The notes beneath the pieces were generated by a model, which was given only the letters and a program-made list of their open reading frames with translations, had not been told where the DNA came from and ran no database searches. Made by a program: the position numbers and the translations under genes. From Psychromonas sp. CNPT3 (GTDB lineage Bacteria > Pseudomonadota > Gammaproteobacteria > Enterobacterales > Psychromonadaceae): a DNA stretch of 64,000 bases. The first letter of the stretch is position 1; each line of letters begins with the position of its first letter. The stretch lies in NCBI RefSeq assembly GCF_000153405.2, contig NC_020802.1:2003883-2067882 (forward strand). The letters run 5' to 3'. This document shows, piece after piece, positions 42,291 to 51,872 of the stretch.

Positions 42291-44648
42291 CTATTTCTGA
42301 CTATTTTGAATAGAAAATCCCTTTAAACTTTCAGTAAGCGCCAATTCTAAAACTTCATCAATCCAACGCACTGGTTTGATCTCTAACTGATTTTTAATAT
42401 TATCAGGGATTTCTTCAAGGTCACGTACATTTTCAAACGGGATCAATACCGTCTTAATGCCACCGCGGCGAGCGGCCAATAGTTTTTCTTTTAATCCGCC
42501 AATCGGTAATATTTCACCACGTAAGGTAATTTCACCCGTCATCGCCACATCGGCGCGCACAGGAATACCCGTTAAGCTTGATATTAACACGGTGCACATA
42601 GCAGCGCCGGCACTTGGACCATCTTTAGGCGTAGCGCCTTCAGGTACATGTACATGAATATCACGTTTTTCATGGAAATCACTGTTAATACGCCATTCAC
42701 TTGCGCGTGCACGTACTACCGTCATCGCAGCCTGAATAGACTCTTTCATTACATCACCCAGACAGCCAGTATAATTAAGTTTTCCTTTACCCGGCATTGA
42801 TGTTGCTTCAATCGTTAACAGCTCACCGCCCACTTCCGTATAAGCAAGGCCAGTCACTTGTCCAACTTGGTTTTCAGATTCAGCTTTACCAAAATCATAG
42901 CGGCGCACGCCTAAATATTCTTTTAAATTATCAATATTGACGTACACTTTTTTCAATTTTTTATCTAATAAAATTTGTTTGACCACTTTACGACAAATTT
43001 TAGAGATTTCACGCTCTAGGGCACGCACACCCGCTTCACGCGTGTAATAACGAACGATGCCAATGATCGCACTGTCATCAATACTAATTTCACTTTCTTT
43101 TAACCCATTGCGCTTCACTTGTTTGTCTGTTAAATGTTGCTTCGCAATGTTCATTTTTTCATCTTCGGTGTAACCCGAAAGCCGAATAACTTCCATTCTA
43201 TCTAATAATGGACCCGGGATATTCATTGAGTTTGACGTCGCAACGAACATCACATCAGACAAATCATAATCAACTTCTAAGTAGTGATCATTAAAAGTAT
43301 TATTTTGCTCGGGATCAAGCACTTCAAGCAAGGCAGCTGCTGGGTCGCCACGCATGTCAGATGCCATTTTATCAATTTCATCAAGTAAAAACAGCGGGTT
43401 CTTAACCCCTACTTTGGTCATCTTTTGAATGATTTTACCGGGTAATGAGCCGATATAGGTGCGTCTATGCCCGCGAATTTCAGCTTCGTCACGTACACCA
43501 CCCAATGCCATACGAATATATTTACGCCCCGTAGAGCGCGCGATTGATTGGCCTAATGAGGTCTTACCGACACCAGGAGGACCCACTAAACATAAGATAG
43601 GCCCTTTTAATTTATTAACACGCGTTTGCACGGCTAAATATTCTAAAATACGTTCTTTTACTTTTTCTAAACCATAATGATCTGCATCGAGTACTTCTTG
43701 CGCTTTCGCAATGTTCTTTTTAACCGGTGTCCGTTTTTTCCATGGCACATTGATTAAACTTTCAATATACGTACGGATAACACTGGCTTCTGAAGACATC
43801 GGTGACATCATTTTTAATTTCTTAAGCTCAGATAACGCCTTTTCTTTGGCTTCAGTAGACATTCCTGCATCTTCGATTTTAGCGTTGAGCAGGTCATTTT
43901 CATTATTACCATCTTCAGACTCACCCAATTCTTTTTGAATTGCTTTCATCTGCTCATTTAAGTAATACTCTCGCTGACTGCGTTCCATCTGTTTTTTAAC
44001 ACGACTGCGAATACGCTTTTCAACTTTTAAAATGTCTTCTTCTGTTTCCATCATCGCCATTAAAAATTCAAAACGATCCGTAATAGAGCTTAACTCTAAA
44101 ACCGCTTGTTTATCTTCTAAATTAAGAGGCATATGGGCTGCAATCGTATCCGCTAAACGCGCGGCTTCATCGATACCATTGACCGATGCGAGTACTTCTG
44201 GTGGGATTTTTTTATTTAATTTAATATAAGATTCAAATTGTCCGATCACGCTACGCATTAAAGCGTCTTCTTCTTTAGCGTCTACATCTTCACTTTCTAA
44301 CACTTCAATTTTTGCAAAGAAATAATCTTTGTTATCAATGTTTTCAATGATTTTAGCGCGTTGCACTCCTTCAACAAGTACTTTAACCGTACCGTCAGGT
44401 AGTTTTAATAACTGTAATATATTTGCAACCGTACCGACTTGATAAAGCTCCTGCATATCGGGATCATCTAAAGAGGCTTCTTTTTGTGCAACCAATAAAA
44501 CTTTTTTACCCAAATCCATCGCAGCTTCTAAACATTTAATTGATTTTTCCCTACCAACAAATAGCGGGATCACCATATGCGGATAAACGACAACATCACG
44601 TAGCGGTAAGACGGGTAGGGCTAATTGTTGTTCAGATTCAGTTTTCAT
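42291..44648 (-). CDS. lon: ATP-dependent protease Lon
   Basis: Cytosolic AAA+ serine-lysine protease that degrades misfolded and regulatory proteins. Start at ATG 44648 (785 aa, E. coli 784) with GGGGAT just upstream; an in-frame ATG seven codons earlier has no site. The N-terminal Lon domain starts LALPVLPLRDVVVYPHMVIP. The AAA+ part has Walker A GPPGVGKTS and ALGGVRDEAEIRGH. The proteolytic domain has PKDGPSAGAAM, with the nucleophilic Ser, and GGLKEKLLAA, with the catalytic Lys. A sigma-32-like promoter lies upstream. Neighbours clpX and hupB are as in E. coli. Confidence 0.97.
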   Translation of the reverse strand: MKTESEQQLALPVLPLRDVVVYPHMVIPLFVGREKSIKCLEAAMDLGKKVLLVAQKEASLDDPDMQELYQVGTVANILQLLKLPDGTVKVLVEGVQRAKIIENIDNKDYFFAKIEVLESEDVDAKEEDALMRSVIGQFESYIKLNKKIPPEVLASVNGIDEAARLADTIAAHMPLNLEDKQAVLELSSITDRFEFLMAMMETEEDILKVEKRIRSRVKKQMERSQREYYLNEQMKAIQKELGESEDGNNENDLLNAKIEDAGMSTEAKEKALSELKKLKMMSPMSSEASVIRTYIESLINVPWKKRTPVKKNIAKAQEVLDADHYGLEKVKERILEYLAVQTRVNKLKGPILCLVGPPGVGKTSLGQSIARSTGRKYIRMALGGVRDEAEIRGHRRTYIGSLPGKIIQKMTKVGVKNPLFLLDEIDKMASDMRGDPAAALLEVLDPEQNNTFNDHYLEVDYDLSDVMFVATSNSMNIPGPLLDRMEVIRLSGYTEDEKMNIAKQHLTDKQVKRNGLKESEISIDDSAIIGIVRYYTREAGVRALEREISKICRKVVKQILLDKKLKKVYVNIDNLKEYLGVRRYDFGKAESENQVGQVTGLAYTEVGGELLTIEATSMPGKGKLNYTGCLGDVMKESIQAAMTVVRARASEWRINSDFHEKRDIHVHVPEGATPKDGPSAGAAMCTVLISSLTGIPVRADVAMTGEITLRGEILPIGGLKEKLLAARRGGIKTVLIPFENVRDLEEIPDNIKNQLEIKPVRWIDEVLELALTESLKGFSIQNSQK

Positions 44649-44707
44649 AATATCCCCAGAGGCATTCATTTTTCAAAACTGAGTGTTTCCACTCATAACT
44701 ATGGATC

Positions 44708-44738
44708 ATACTGGGGCTATTCATTTTTTTTTCAAGGG
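44708..44738 (-). promoter_or_regulatory. Heat-shock (sigma-32-like) promoter of lon
   Basis: On the minus strand CTTGAAA (44736-44730), 13 bases, then CCCCAGTAT (44716-44708) fit the sigma-32 consensus CTTGAAA-N11/16-CCCCATNT with one or two mismatches. It lies about 60 bases before the lon start. Confidence 0.75.
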
Positions 44739-44747
44739 TAAAAATGA

Positions 44748-44774
44748 AAAAAGAGAGCAAAAAGCTCTCTTTTT
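44748..44774 (-). terminator. Terminator after clpX
   Basis: AAAAAGAGAGC and GCTCTCTTTTT pair over AAAAA; on the minus strand a T-run follows. It lies 22 bases beyond the clpX stop and separates clpX from lon. Confidence 0.92.
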
Positions 44775-44795
44775 ATATAAAAAACAACGAATCGT

Positions 44796-46085
44796 TTATT
44801 TATCAGACGATGCAAGCTTCGCTTGTTTATCACTATAAATAATCAACGGTTGCGCATTTCCTTGGATAACTTTCTCATCTACGACGACTTTACTCACATC
44901 TTGCATAGACGGAAGATCATACATAGTATCCAATAAAACAGACTCAACAATTGAACGTAAACCACGTGCCCCTGTTTTACGTTTCATTGCTTTTTTAGCC
45001 ATCTCTTTTAATGCTTTAGGACGAAACTCAAGTTCAACATCTTCAAGCTCAAATAACGCTGAATATTGTTTCGTGATTGCATTTTTCGGCACGGTTAATA
45101 TTTCAACCAATGCCTCTTCATCGAGTTCAGTTAGCGTCGCAACAACTGGTAAACGCCCAATAAATTCAGGAATAAGACCATATTTAGTTAAATCTTGAGG
45201 CTCTACTTTTTTAAAGATTTCACTCAATGAGGCTTTTGAATCTTCATCTTTCACTGTCGCGCCAAAACCAATGCCTTGGCCTGTATCGACGCGTTGCTCA
45301 ATGATCGTATCTAAGCCCGAGAAAGCACCACCACAGATAAATAATATCTTAGAGGTATCTACTTGAATGAATTCTTGATTAGGATGCTTACGTCCACCTT
45401 GTGGTGGAATAGATGCAACCGTACCTTCAATCAGTTTCAACAGCGCTTGCTGTACACCTTCACCAGAAACATCACGTGTTATCGATGGGTTTTCTGATTT
45501 ACGCGTAATCTTATCGATTTCATCAATATAAATGATCCCACGTTGTGCTTTTTCAGCATCATAATCACATTTTTGAAGGAGTTTTTGGATGATGTTTTCG
45601 ACATCTTCACCCACATAACCAGCTTCCGTTAACGTCGTTGCATCTGCCATTGCAAAAGGTACATCGAGTAAACGCGCCATGGTTTCCGCGAGTAATGTTT
45701 TACCACTGCCGGTTGGGCCAATTAAAAGAATATTACTTTTACTTAGCTCTACGCCATTGGCAACATCACCATATTTTAAACGTTTATAGTGATTATAAAC
45801 CGCAACGGATAACACTTTTTTAGCCTGATCTTGCCCGATCACATAATCATCTAAGTTGGCACGAATTTCGTGTGGCGTTGGTAATGGCTTATCAACGACT
45901 TCCGCATCAGTGTCTGCGCTTATTTTTAACTCAGCAATTTCTTCTTGTATAATATCATCACAAAGATCAACACACTCATTGCAAATATACACAGAGGGGC
46001 CCGCAATCAACTTTTTGACTTCGTGCTGGCTTTTTCCACAAAAAGAGCAATACAGCAAACTGTTACTATCTTTCTTATCGGACAT
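44796..46085 (-). CDS. clpX: ATP-dependent unfoldase ClpX
   Basis: Unfolds substrates and feeds them into ClpP. The 429-residue protein has the N-terminal zinc finger ([17 protein letters not shown] and ICNECVDLC), Walker [14 protein letters not shown], Walker [11 protein letters not shown], sensor residues and the ClpP-binding IGF loop (GIGFGA). Length and order match the family. Only 13 bases separate it from clpP upstream, so both come from one transcript, ending at the terminator before lon. Confidence 0.97.
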   Translation of the reverse strand: MSDKKDSNSLLYCSFCGKSQHEVKKLIAGPSVYICNECVDLCDDIIQEEIAELKISADTDAEVVDKPLPTPHEIRANLDDYVIGQDQAKKVLSVAVYNHYKRLKYGDVANGVELSKSNILLIGPTGSGKTLLAETMARLLDVPFAMADATTLTEAGYVGEDVENIIQKLLQKCDYDAEKAQRGIIYIDEIDKITRKSENPSITRDVSGEGVQQALLKLIEGTVASIPPQGGRKHPNQEFIQVDTSKILFICGGAFSGLDTIIEQRVDTGQGIGFGATVKDEDSKASLSEIFKKVEPQDLTKYGLIPEFIGRLPVVATLTELDEEALVEILTVPKNAITKQYSALFELEDVELEFRPKALKEMAKKAMKRKTGARGLRSIVESVLLDTMYDLPSMQDVSKVVVDEKVIQGNAQPLIIYSDKQAKLASSDK

Positions 46086-46098
46086 AATTATTCCTTGC

Positions 46099-46722
46099 TT
46101 ATTTTCTTTTCGTTAATATAGAATCAACAATCCCATACTCTAGCGCTTCATTGGCGCGCATAAAATTATCACGATCCGTATCTTTAGTGACGACATCAAT
46201 ATCTTGACCCGTATGAAAGGCAAGTAACTCATTCATCAGTTTCTTGGTCGCTAAAATTTCTTTTGCATGAATTTCAAAGTCCGATGCTTGGCCTTGGAAT
46301 CCACCTAATGGTTGATGGATCATCACTTTCGCATTGGGTAAACAATGACGCTTACCAGGTGCACCACTGGCCAGTAAAAATGCGCCCATACTTGCAGCCA
46401 TTCCCATACACACAGTACTTACATCGGGTTTAATAAATTGCATCGTGTCGTAAATTGCCATGCCGGCACTGATTGAACCACCCGGTGAATTGATATAGAT
46501 AGAAATATCTTTCTCTGGACTTTCTGATTCTAAAAATAATAACTGTGCAGTGATAACATTCGCCATCTGATCTTCAACTTGCCCAGTTAAAAATATCACA
46601 CGTTCTTTTAATAAACGCGAATAAATATCATAAGAGCGCTCACCTTTGGCCGTTTGCTCAACAACCATTGGGATCAGTGTGTTACTTATTGTTCCAGTCT
46701 GTGTGGCAAATTGATTTTGCAT
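46099..46722 (-). CDS. clpP: ATP-dependent protease subunit ClpP
   Basis: Serine protease of 207 residues that forms the double heptameric chamber with ClpX or ClpA. The catalytic triad is visible: Ser in [12 protein letters not shown], His in VMIHQPLGG, and Asp in DTDRDNFM. A short N-terminal propeptide (up to about residue 14) would be removed. The C-terminal SILTKRK ends near the usual place. Directly upstream of clpX and downstream of tig, but a terminator separates it from tig, so clpPX has its own promoter. Confidence 0.97.
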   Translation of the reverse strand: MQNQFATQTGTISNTLIPMVVEQTAKGERSYDIYSRLLKERVIFLTGQVEDQMANVITAQLLFLESESPEKDISIYINSPGGSISAGMAIYDTMQFIKPDVSTVCMGMAASMGAFLLASGAPGKRHCLPNAKVMIHQPLGGFQGQASDFEIHAKEILATKKLMNELLAFHTGQDIDVVTKDTDRDNFMRANEALEYGIVDSILTKRK

Positions 46723-46782
46723 ATTTCACCCTAAATATATTTAATTAATTAAAATCGTTATGTTGAACCTGTCGCTTACAAT

Positions 46783-46812
46783 AAAAAAGGCTCGAGTGAG
46801 AACACGCGAGCC
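46783..46812 (-). terminator. Terminator after tig
   Basis: GGCTCG-A-GTG pairs with CAC-G-CGAGCC around AGAA, with a T6 run on the minus strand. It lies about 40 bases past the tig stop. Confidence 0.88.
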
Positions 46813-46851
46813 ATTAAATCTTAAGCAATTGTTTTAATGGCAATTAGACCA

Positions 46852-48159
46852 TTAAGCAACCGTTTTATTCATGATCTCATCAAACGTTTTTTGCTCGTTT
46901 GTTACTTTTGCTTTTGCAAGAATAAAGTCAACAGCTTGCTCTTCAAGAGCTACATTTTCCATGTTCTGCATCATTTCTTTATTATTCTTATAGTACTCAA
47001 CCACTTCAAGTGGATTTTCATATGCAGAAGCAGCAGATTCAATAAGTGTAGCCACTTTATCATTATCTACTTTTAATTCATTAACTTTAATGACTTCACC
47101 TAATAGTAAACCTACTTTAACGCGTTTTTCTGCTTGCTCTGTAAATAATTCAGCAGGTAACTCAGGTAAGTTTTTAGGATCCATTTGTTTACCGTAACGT
47201 TCCATCGCTTGCTTACGCAAGATATTTACTTCGCTTTCAACTAATGCTTTAGGCACATCTACTTCATTGCCTTCAACTAAAGCGGTTAATACCATATCTT
47301 TCGCTTTGTTTTTTAGCACTTGCTCAAGCTCACGTTGCATGTTCTTTTTAACGTCTTCTTTAAGCTCGTTAATTTCACCACTTTCCACACCGAATTTTTT
47401 AACAAACTCAGCACTGATCTCAGGCAAAATTTGTTCTTCAACTTTATGCAAGTTGATTTTAAATGTGGCTGCTTTACCTTTTAGGTTTTCTGCATGGTAT
47501 TCAGCAGGGAAGTTAACTTCAATTGTAAATTCACTACCCACTTTATTACCGACAATACCTGATTCAAAACCTGGGATCATACGTCCAGAGCCTAATACGA
47601 TTTGGAAACCTTCCGCTTTACCGCCTTCAAAGATTTCGCCATCAATAGAGCCTTCAAAATCAAGAGTTACTTGATGTTCGTCTGCAGCATCAACTTTCAC
47701 TTCAGACCATGTTGCATGTTGCTTACGAAGTGTTTCAATCATTTTATCAAGATCAGCATCTGTTACTTGTGCGTCTTCTTTACTTAGCGCTAGCTCAGCA
47801 AGATCTTTTAATTCAACTTCAGGGTAAACTTCAAACGTCGCCGTGAAGATAAAGTCTTCGCCTTTTTTACGTTCTTTAGGTGCTACAGTTGGTGCGCCCG
47901 CTGGGTTTAATTTTTCAGCCATGATTGCTTCAAAAAAGTTTTTTTGCATGACTTCGCCAGCAACTTCATTTTCAACTGCATAGCCAAAACGTTTAACAAT
48001 AACAGAAACAGGTACTTTACCTGCACGGAAACCATCGACACGTTGTGTTTTTGACAAATGATGAATACGACCGTTAAATTCTTTTTCAAATACGTCAGCT
48101 GCCACAGTGATAGTCATTGTGCGCTCTAGGCCTTTTGTTGCTTCAACAGAAACTTGCAT
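46852..48159 (-). CDS. tig: Trigger factor
   Basis: Ribosome-bound chaperone that meets nascent chains. The 435-residue protein has the N-terminal ribosome-binding part with the [12 protein letters not shown] signature, a central FKBP-like domain (about 150-245, [32 protein letters not shown]-type) and a long C-terminal helical cradle. It starts the tig-clpP-clpX-lon-hupB-ppiD order. A CTTGAAA-type sequence about 75 bases upstream may be a weak sigma-32 -35 box, but its -10 part is poor. Confidence 0.97.
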   Translation of the reverse strand: MQVSVEATKGLERTMTITVAADVFEKEFNGRIHHLSKTQRVDGFRAGKVPVSVIVKRFGYAVENEVAGEVMQKNFFEAIMAEKLNPAGAPTVAPKERKKGEDFIFTATFEVYPEVELKDLAELALSKEDAQVTDADLDKMIETLRKQHATWSEVKVDAADEHQVTLDFEGSIDGEIFEGGKAEGFQIVLGSGRMIPGFESGIVGNKVGSEFTIEVNFPAEYHAENLKGKAATFKINLHKVEEQILPEISAEFVKKFGVESGEINELKEDVKKNMQRELEQVLKNKAKDMVLTALVEGNEVDVPKALVESEVNILRKQAMERYGKQMDPKNLPELPAELFTEQAEKRVKVGLLLGEVIKVNELKVDNDKVATLIESAASAYENPLEVVEYYKNNKEMMQNMENVALEEQAVDFILAKAKVTNEQKTFDEIMNKTVA

Positions 48160-48481
48160 GTTATTTCCTTTATTACTTTACGTTAAGTATTTTAAGTATT
48201 TGCTTAGCTATATTAAATATGGCTAATTCCTATAATTTCAAGGCCTGATCTAAAAAAACCTTGAACTATTTGGTATTCATTTAAAATAAATTCGAGTGAT
48301 GATATTTAAGACGCGTTATTATAGACAAGCTTTAATAGATAGTCGAGGTTTACCCCATATTGACAGGATACATAACGCACAGTTTTTAGCTATGCGTGCC
48401 AACTTAGCATAAAAAAAGCATTAAAACGCTTTTATCTCATCTAAATGAACGCGCGCGATAGAGTCTAACTTTTTTCTTTTT
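48160..48481. other. Intergenic region upstream of tig
   Basis: About 320 bp between tig and a marC-family gene, both minus strand. It holds the tig promoter. The minus-strand string GCCTTGAAATTATAGG (about 48228-48243) looks like a sigma-32 -35 region, followed 11 bases on by the poor -10 AGCCATAT. Confidence 0.35.
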
Positions 48482-49081
48482 CTAAAATAAAAAACCTTTG
48501 ATCCCCGAAAATATAATTTGCGCGCCAATGGCTGAGACAAATAATCCGGTTATCTTCGGCATAATTTCGAGTCCTTGTTTTCCTAATAAATTTTGTAATC
48601 TATTAGAAATAAATAAAACCCATAATAATGTCAATACGGCTGCGGTTAATGAACTGATCACCACAAAAAAATCCATGGGAGTGTTCATTTCGGCGCCAAT
48701 CACCAATAAGACCCCAATAACACCCGGACCAACGACAACGGGAATAGCGAGCGGCACCACAGCAAAATCTTTACTTTGTTTTAAATCTTTTTCCGGTATT
48801 TCGCCATCGCCTCGGATCATATCTAAGGCGCTCAAAAAGAGTACGGTTCCGGCGCCAATTTTAAAGGCATCTAAAGTAATACCAAAGAGACTAAAGATAT
48901 ACTGACCAAAACAAAGAAAGGCTAAGCAACTGACCATAACGGCAATGCCCATTTTGATAATGGCTGTTTTTTTATCAGCCTTACTCATATCCTTACTCAT
49001 GGTGATAAACACCGACATAATAAAAAAGGGAGTCATCATAAAAAATATTTTTAAATAAAGTGCAAAAAAGGTGTCAATCAT
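48482..49081 (-). CDS. MarC-family integral membrane protein
   Basis: Membrane protein of 199 residues (start ATG 49081 with GGAG 6 bases upstream; a longer frame is unlikely). Six helices. MIDTFFALYLKIFFMMTPFF, VPLAIPVVVGPGVIGVLLVI and IGAQIIFSGIKGFL fit MarC/UPF0056. Some members were linked to drug tolerance, but the function is unsettled. Single gene. Confidence 0.85.
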   Translation of the reverse strand: MIDTFFALYLKIFFMMTPFFIMSVFITMSKDMSKADKKTAIIKMGIAVMVSCLAFLCFGQYIFSLFGITLDAFKIGAGTVLFLSALDMIRGDGEIPEKDLKQSKDFAVVPLAIPVVVGPGVIGVLLVIGAEMNTPMDFFVVISSLTAAVLTLLWVLFISNRLQNLLGKQGLEIMPKITGLFVSAIGAQIIFSGIKGFLF

Positions 49082-49117
49082 CGCAGTCTCCCATCTCAAA
49101 AATGAGGATGCTAACAT

Positions 49118-49297
49118 AAGATGCGCTTATTTCCATCTGCTTTTTACACTGTATTGGCATATATTTATACTAAATACGTGTGCTGTCATATTTTATTTTT
49201 TAATGGCAAAAAAAAAACAATAAAACGCCAACAAAACAACGCGATATATCGCAATTTAATCTTCAAAAAAAACACAAATTAAAATTGAATTGCTGTC
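49118..49297. other. Spacer between ybaK and the marC-family gene
   Basis: AT-rich, contains A-runs near 49204-49216. No hairpin strong enough to call a terminator was found. Confidence 0.3.
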
Positions 49298-49765
49298 TTA
49301 AACACAGATATCGGCTTGCGACGCCCCCACTAAAGTCTGTAACTGCAATGCACTTAATTCAATATCCATACCGCGTTTACCTGCACTCACAAAAATACAC
49401 GCTACATTAAAAGCACTTTGATGAATAAGCGTGCGCAAACGCTTCTTTTGTGCCAGCGGACTCACGCCGCCTAAAATGTATCCCGTTGAACGCATTAATG
49501 CGTTTTTCTCAGCCATGTGCGCTTTTTTAGCCTCAAAAAAATGCGCGACTTTTTTCATACTCAGTTTTTCAAGCACCGGCAATACCGCCACCACCAATTC
49601 GTGTTCATCGAGGCAAACAACTAAGGTTTTAAAGACCAATTCACTGCCGACACCTAATTTTTCAAGCGCCTCTTCACCATAAGTCTTTGTCTTTTTATCA
49701 TGACTGTATTGATGCACTTTAAAGTCTACGTTTTGATCCTTTAAAAACCGAATAGCTGGCGTCAT
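49298..49765 (-). CDS. ybaK: Cys-tRNA(Pro) deacylase YbaK
   Basis: Editing enzyme of 155 residues that removes cysteine wrongly attached to tRNA-Pro. MTPAIRFLKDQNVDFKVHQY begins the fold, and VFKTLVVC contains the conserved Lys of the active site. STGYILGGVSPLAQKKRL and SAGKRGMDIELSALQL match YbaK/EbsC proteins closely. Upstream lies recD with a short gap; no operon structure is implied. Confidence 0.92.
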   Translation of the reverse strand: MTPAIRFLKDQNVDFKVHQYSHDKKTKTYGEEALEKLGVGSELVFKTLVVCLDEHELVVAVLPVLEKLSMKKVAHFFEAKKAHMAEKNALMRSTGYILGGVSPLAQKKRLRTLIHQSAFNVACIFVSAGKRGMDIELSALQLQTLVGASQADICV

Positions 49766-49808
49766 TGCATTCCCTTAATGATATTAATAAAGTTTGTACG
49801 TGTAGCCT

Positions 49809-51872
49809 TCATGCACTATCACCTTTAAGACGCTCAACTAAGCGGCTATAGCGTAGGGTTTTTTGCTTGATAGCCCTCGCCATTAACGTAAGATCTGCAA
49901 ATAAAGACAAACGTAATTTAGCACGCGTGATCCCCGTATAAATAAGCTCTCGCGTCACCACGGGTAGCGACTTTTGCGGTAAGGCTAAAAGAGTATGCTC
50001 AAATTCAGAGCCCTGACTTTTATGCACGGTCATCGCAAAAACAGTTTCATGACTCGGGAGCCGGCTTGGCTGAAAATCTGCAACATCACCATCTGGCATT
50101 TCAAAATACACACGCAGTTGCCCTTTTTCATCCTTTAAACACAAACCAATATCACCATTATATAAGCCCAAATGATAATTGTTTTGGGTGATCATTATCG
50201 GCCGTCCCAAATACCACGTTTGCGCTAATTGTTGTGCCTCGACACTTTTATCAATCAGCCCTGCGCTCGCTAATACTTTTTCAGCGCGTTGATTTAATCC
50301 TTGAACGCCCCAATCGCCCTCGCGTACGGCGCACAGTATTTGAAATTTATTAAATGCTTTTAATAACGCTTTTGGGCTCAACGTTTGTTGCTTTGAGGTA
50401 TGGTGCAGTAGCGTTAAATAAGGCTGATAACCATCAAGGATCATTTTATTTAATATCGGCAAACTAGACTCATTATTCTCATAATGCGCTAAATCGTCAT
50501 ATTTTTCACACAGTGCTAATACTTGCTCAGGGCTCGCTTGACCTTGATTAATCGCTTTTCCTAAAAAACCGATCCCCGAATATTGATCAAAACGATAACT
50601 TTTTTTCAATAAACACAAATTATCGGCCATACCGGAGCGGGTATTTCCACTCTGGCGTAAATGTTCAAACCCCGTTAAATCCGCTAATTGATGCGATTTA
50701 GTCTGACTGTAACCAGCATCAATAAAGGCGCAGATATCACCTAAAACGGCGCCCGCTTCAACCGAGGCTAATTGATCTCTATCCCCTAATAAAATAAGGC
50801 GAGCATGCTCGGGTAACGCCATTAATAATTTTGCCATCAGGGGTAAATCAACCATCGAGGCTTCATCGACTAATAATAGATCGAGATGTAAACGTTGATT
50901 TTTATTAAAGCGAAAATGATTACTCCCACCTTTCACGCCTAATAAACGATGTATGGTGCTCGCTTGTGTTGGGATCTTTTGCTTAATGTCATCATCAATA
51001 TGTAGCGTGGTAAGTGCATCACGGATAGAGCTACTCAAACGGGCGGCCGCTTTACCGGTTGGCGCTACCATCTTCACAATCATATCTGGGCGCGCGCTCA
51101 ATAATAACGCTAATAGTTTAGTTACCGTCGTTGTTTTACCGGTCCCAGGGCCTCCGGAGATAACGCAGCGCGCCGAGCTTAGCGCCAAGGCAGCACTTAC
51201 TTTTTGCCAATCACAACGTGCATTTTCAGCAATTAAAACGTGTAATGGCGCTAAATCTTGCGCCACCTTCGCTTGCTCAAAGCACTCTTTGATAGCGACC
51301 CAATCTAATGGCGATGCTAACTGCGCAGCCGGTAAGACATCTAAGTATTTCTCACACAATAAGGGTAATGACTGCGCTTTATCTTGCTGCCAAGCCTTGA
51401 AAATATACGATAAGTCCACCGCAAATAACGTGTCTAATTGACCTTTAACATCGCCCGTTAATAATATTTGAGGCTGATGTAATAATTTATCCGCAATTAA
51501 TTGCTCATATTGAGCGTAACGGCGTAAATACAACGCATTGTATTCAAGGCTTAAAGGCGCATTATCGCCAACACAAACTGAATCATACAAGCGTGCATGT
51601 GTCTGCTCAGAATTTTGTAATAAACAGCTTAAATCATGACGCTCACAAAATGCCTGTATGTCCGTTTGCATCAATACGCATTTTTCATTTAAACCGCGCG
51701 TTAACTGCTCAAGAGGCAAACAAATATGCCCAGCACCCAAATATTCACTGCAAAATACAGCGCTCAATACGGCGACATTATCGCCCCCTAATTGCGCGAT
51801 AAAAGCCCCAAAGTGAAAATCAATTGGGCGCAGTAAACCTTTAGATTTCCATTGTTTTAATTCACTTAGCAC
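49809..51872 (-). CDS. recD: Exodeoxyribonuclease V alpha chain RecD
   Basis: Fast 5'-3' helicase subunit of RecBCD, 687 residues. Walker A SGGPGTGKTTTVTKLL (about 238-253), DLLLVDEASMVDLPLM (Walker B), the AIR-type LLGDRDQLASVEAGAVLGD and, late, FAMTVHKSQGSEF (motif V/VI). It starts at a GTG (51872) that overlaps the recB stop by 7 bases, so translation is coupled. Last gene of recC-recB-recD. Confidence 0.96.
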   Translation of the reverse strand: MLSELKQWKSKGLLRPIDFHFGAFIAQLGGDNVAVLSAVFCSEYLGAGHICLPLEQLTRGLNEKCVLMQTDIQAFCERHDLSCLLQNSEQTHARLYDSVCVGDNAPLSLEYNALYLRRYAQYEQLIADKLLHQPQILLTGDVKGQLDTLFAVDLSYIFKAWQQDKAQSLPLLCEKYLDVLPAAQLASPLDWVAIKECFEQAKVAQDLAPLHVLIAENARCDWQKVSAALALSSARCVISGGPGTGKTTTVTKLLALLLSARPDMIVKMVAPTGKAAARLSSSIRDALTTLHIDDDIKQKIPTQASTIHRLLGVKGGSNHFRFNKNQRLHLDLLLVDEASMVDLPLMAKLLMALPEHARLILLGDRDQLASVEAGAVLGDICAFIDAGYSQTKSHQLADLTGFEHLRQSGNTRSGMADNLCLLKKSYRFDQYSGIGFLGKAINQGQASPEQVLALCEKYDDLAHYENNESSLPILNKMILDGYQPYLTLLHHTSKQQTLSPKALLKAFNKFQILCAVREGDWGVQGLNQRAEKVLASAGLIDKSVEAQQLAQTWYLGRPIMITQNNYHLGLYNGDIGLCLKDEKGQLRVYFEMPDGDVADFQPSRLPSHETVFAMTVHKSQGSEFEHTLLALPQKSLPVVTRELIYTGITRAKLRLSLFADLTLMARAIKQKTLRYSRLVERLKGDSA

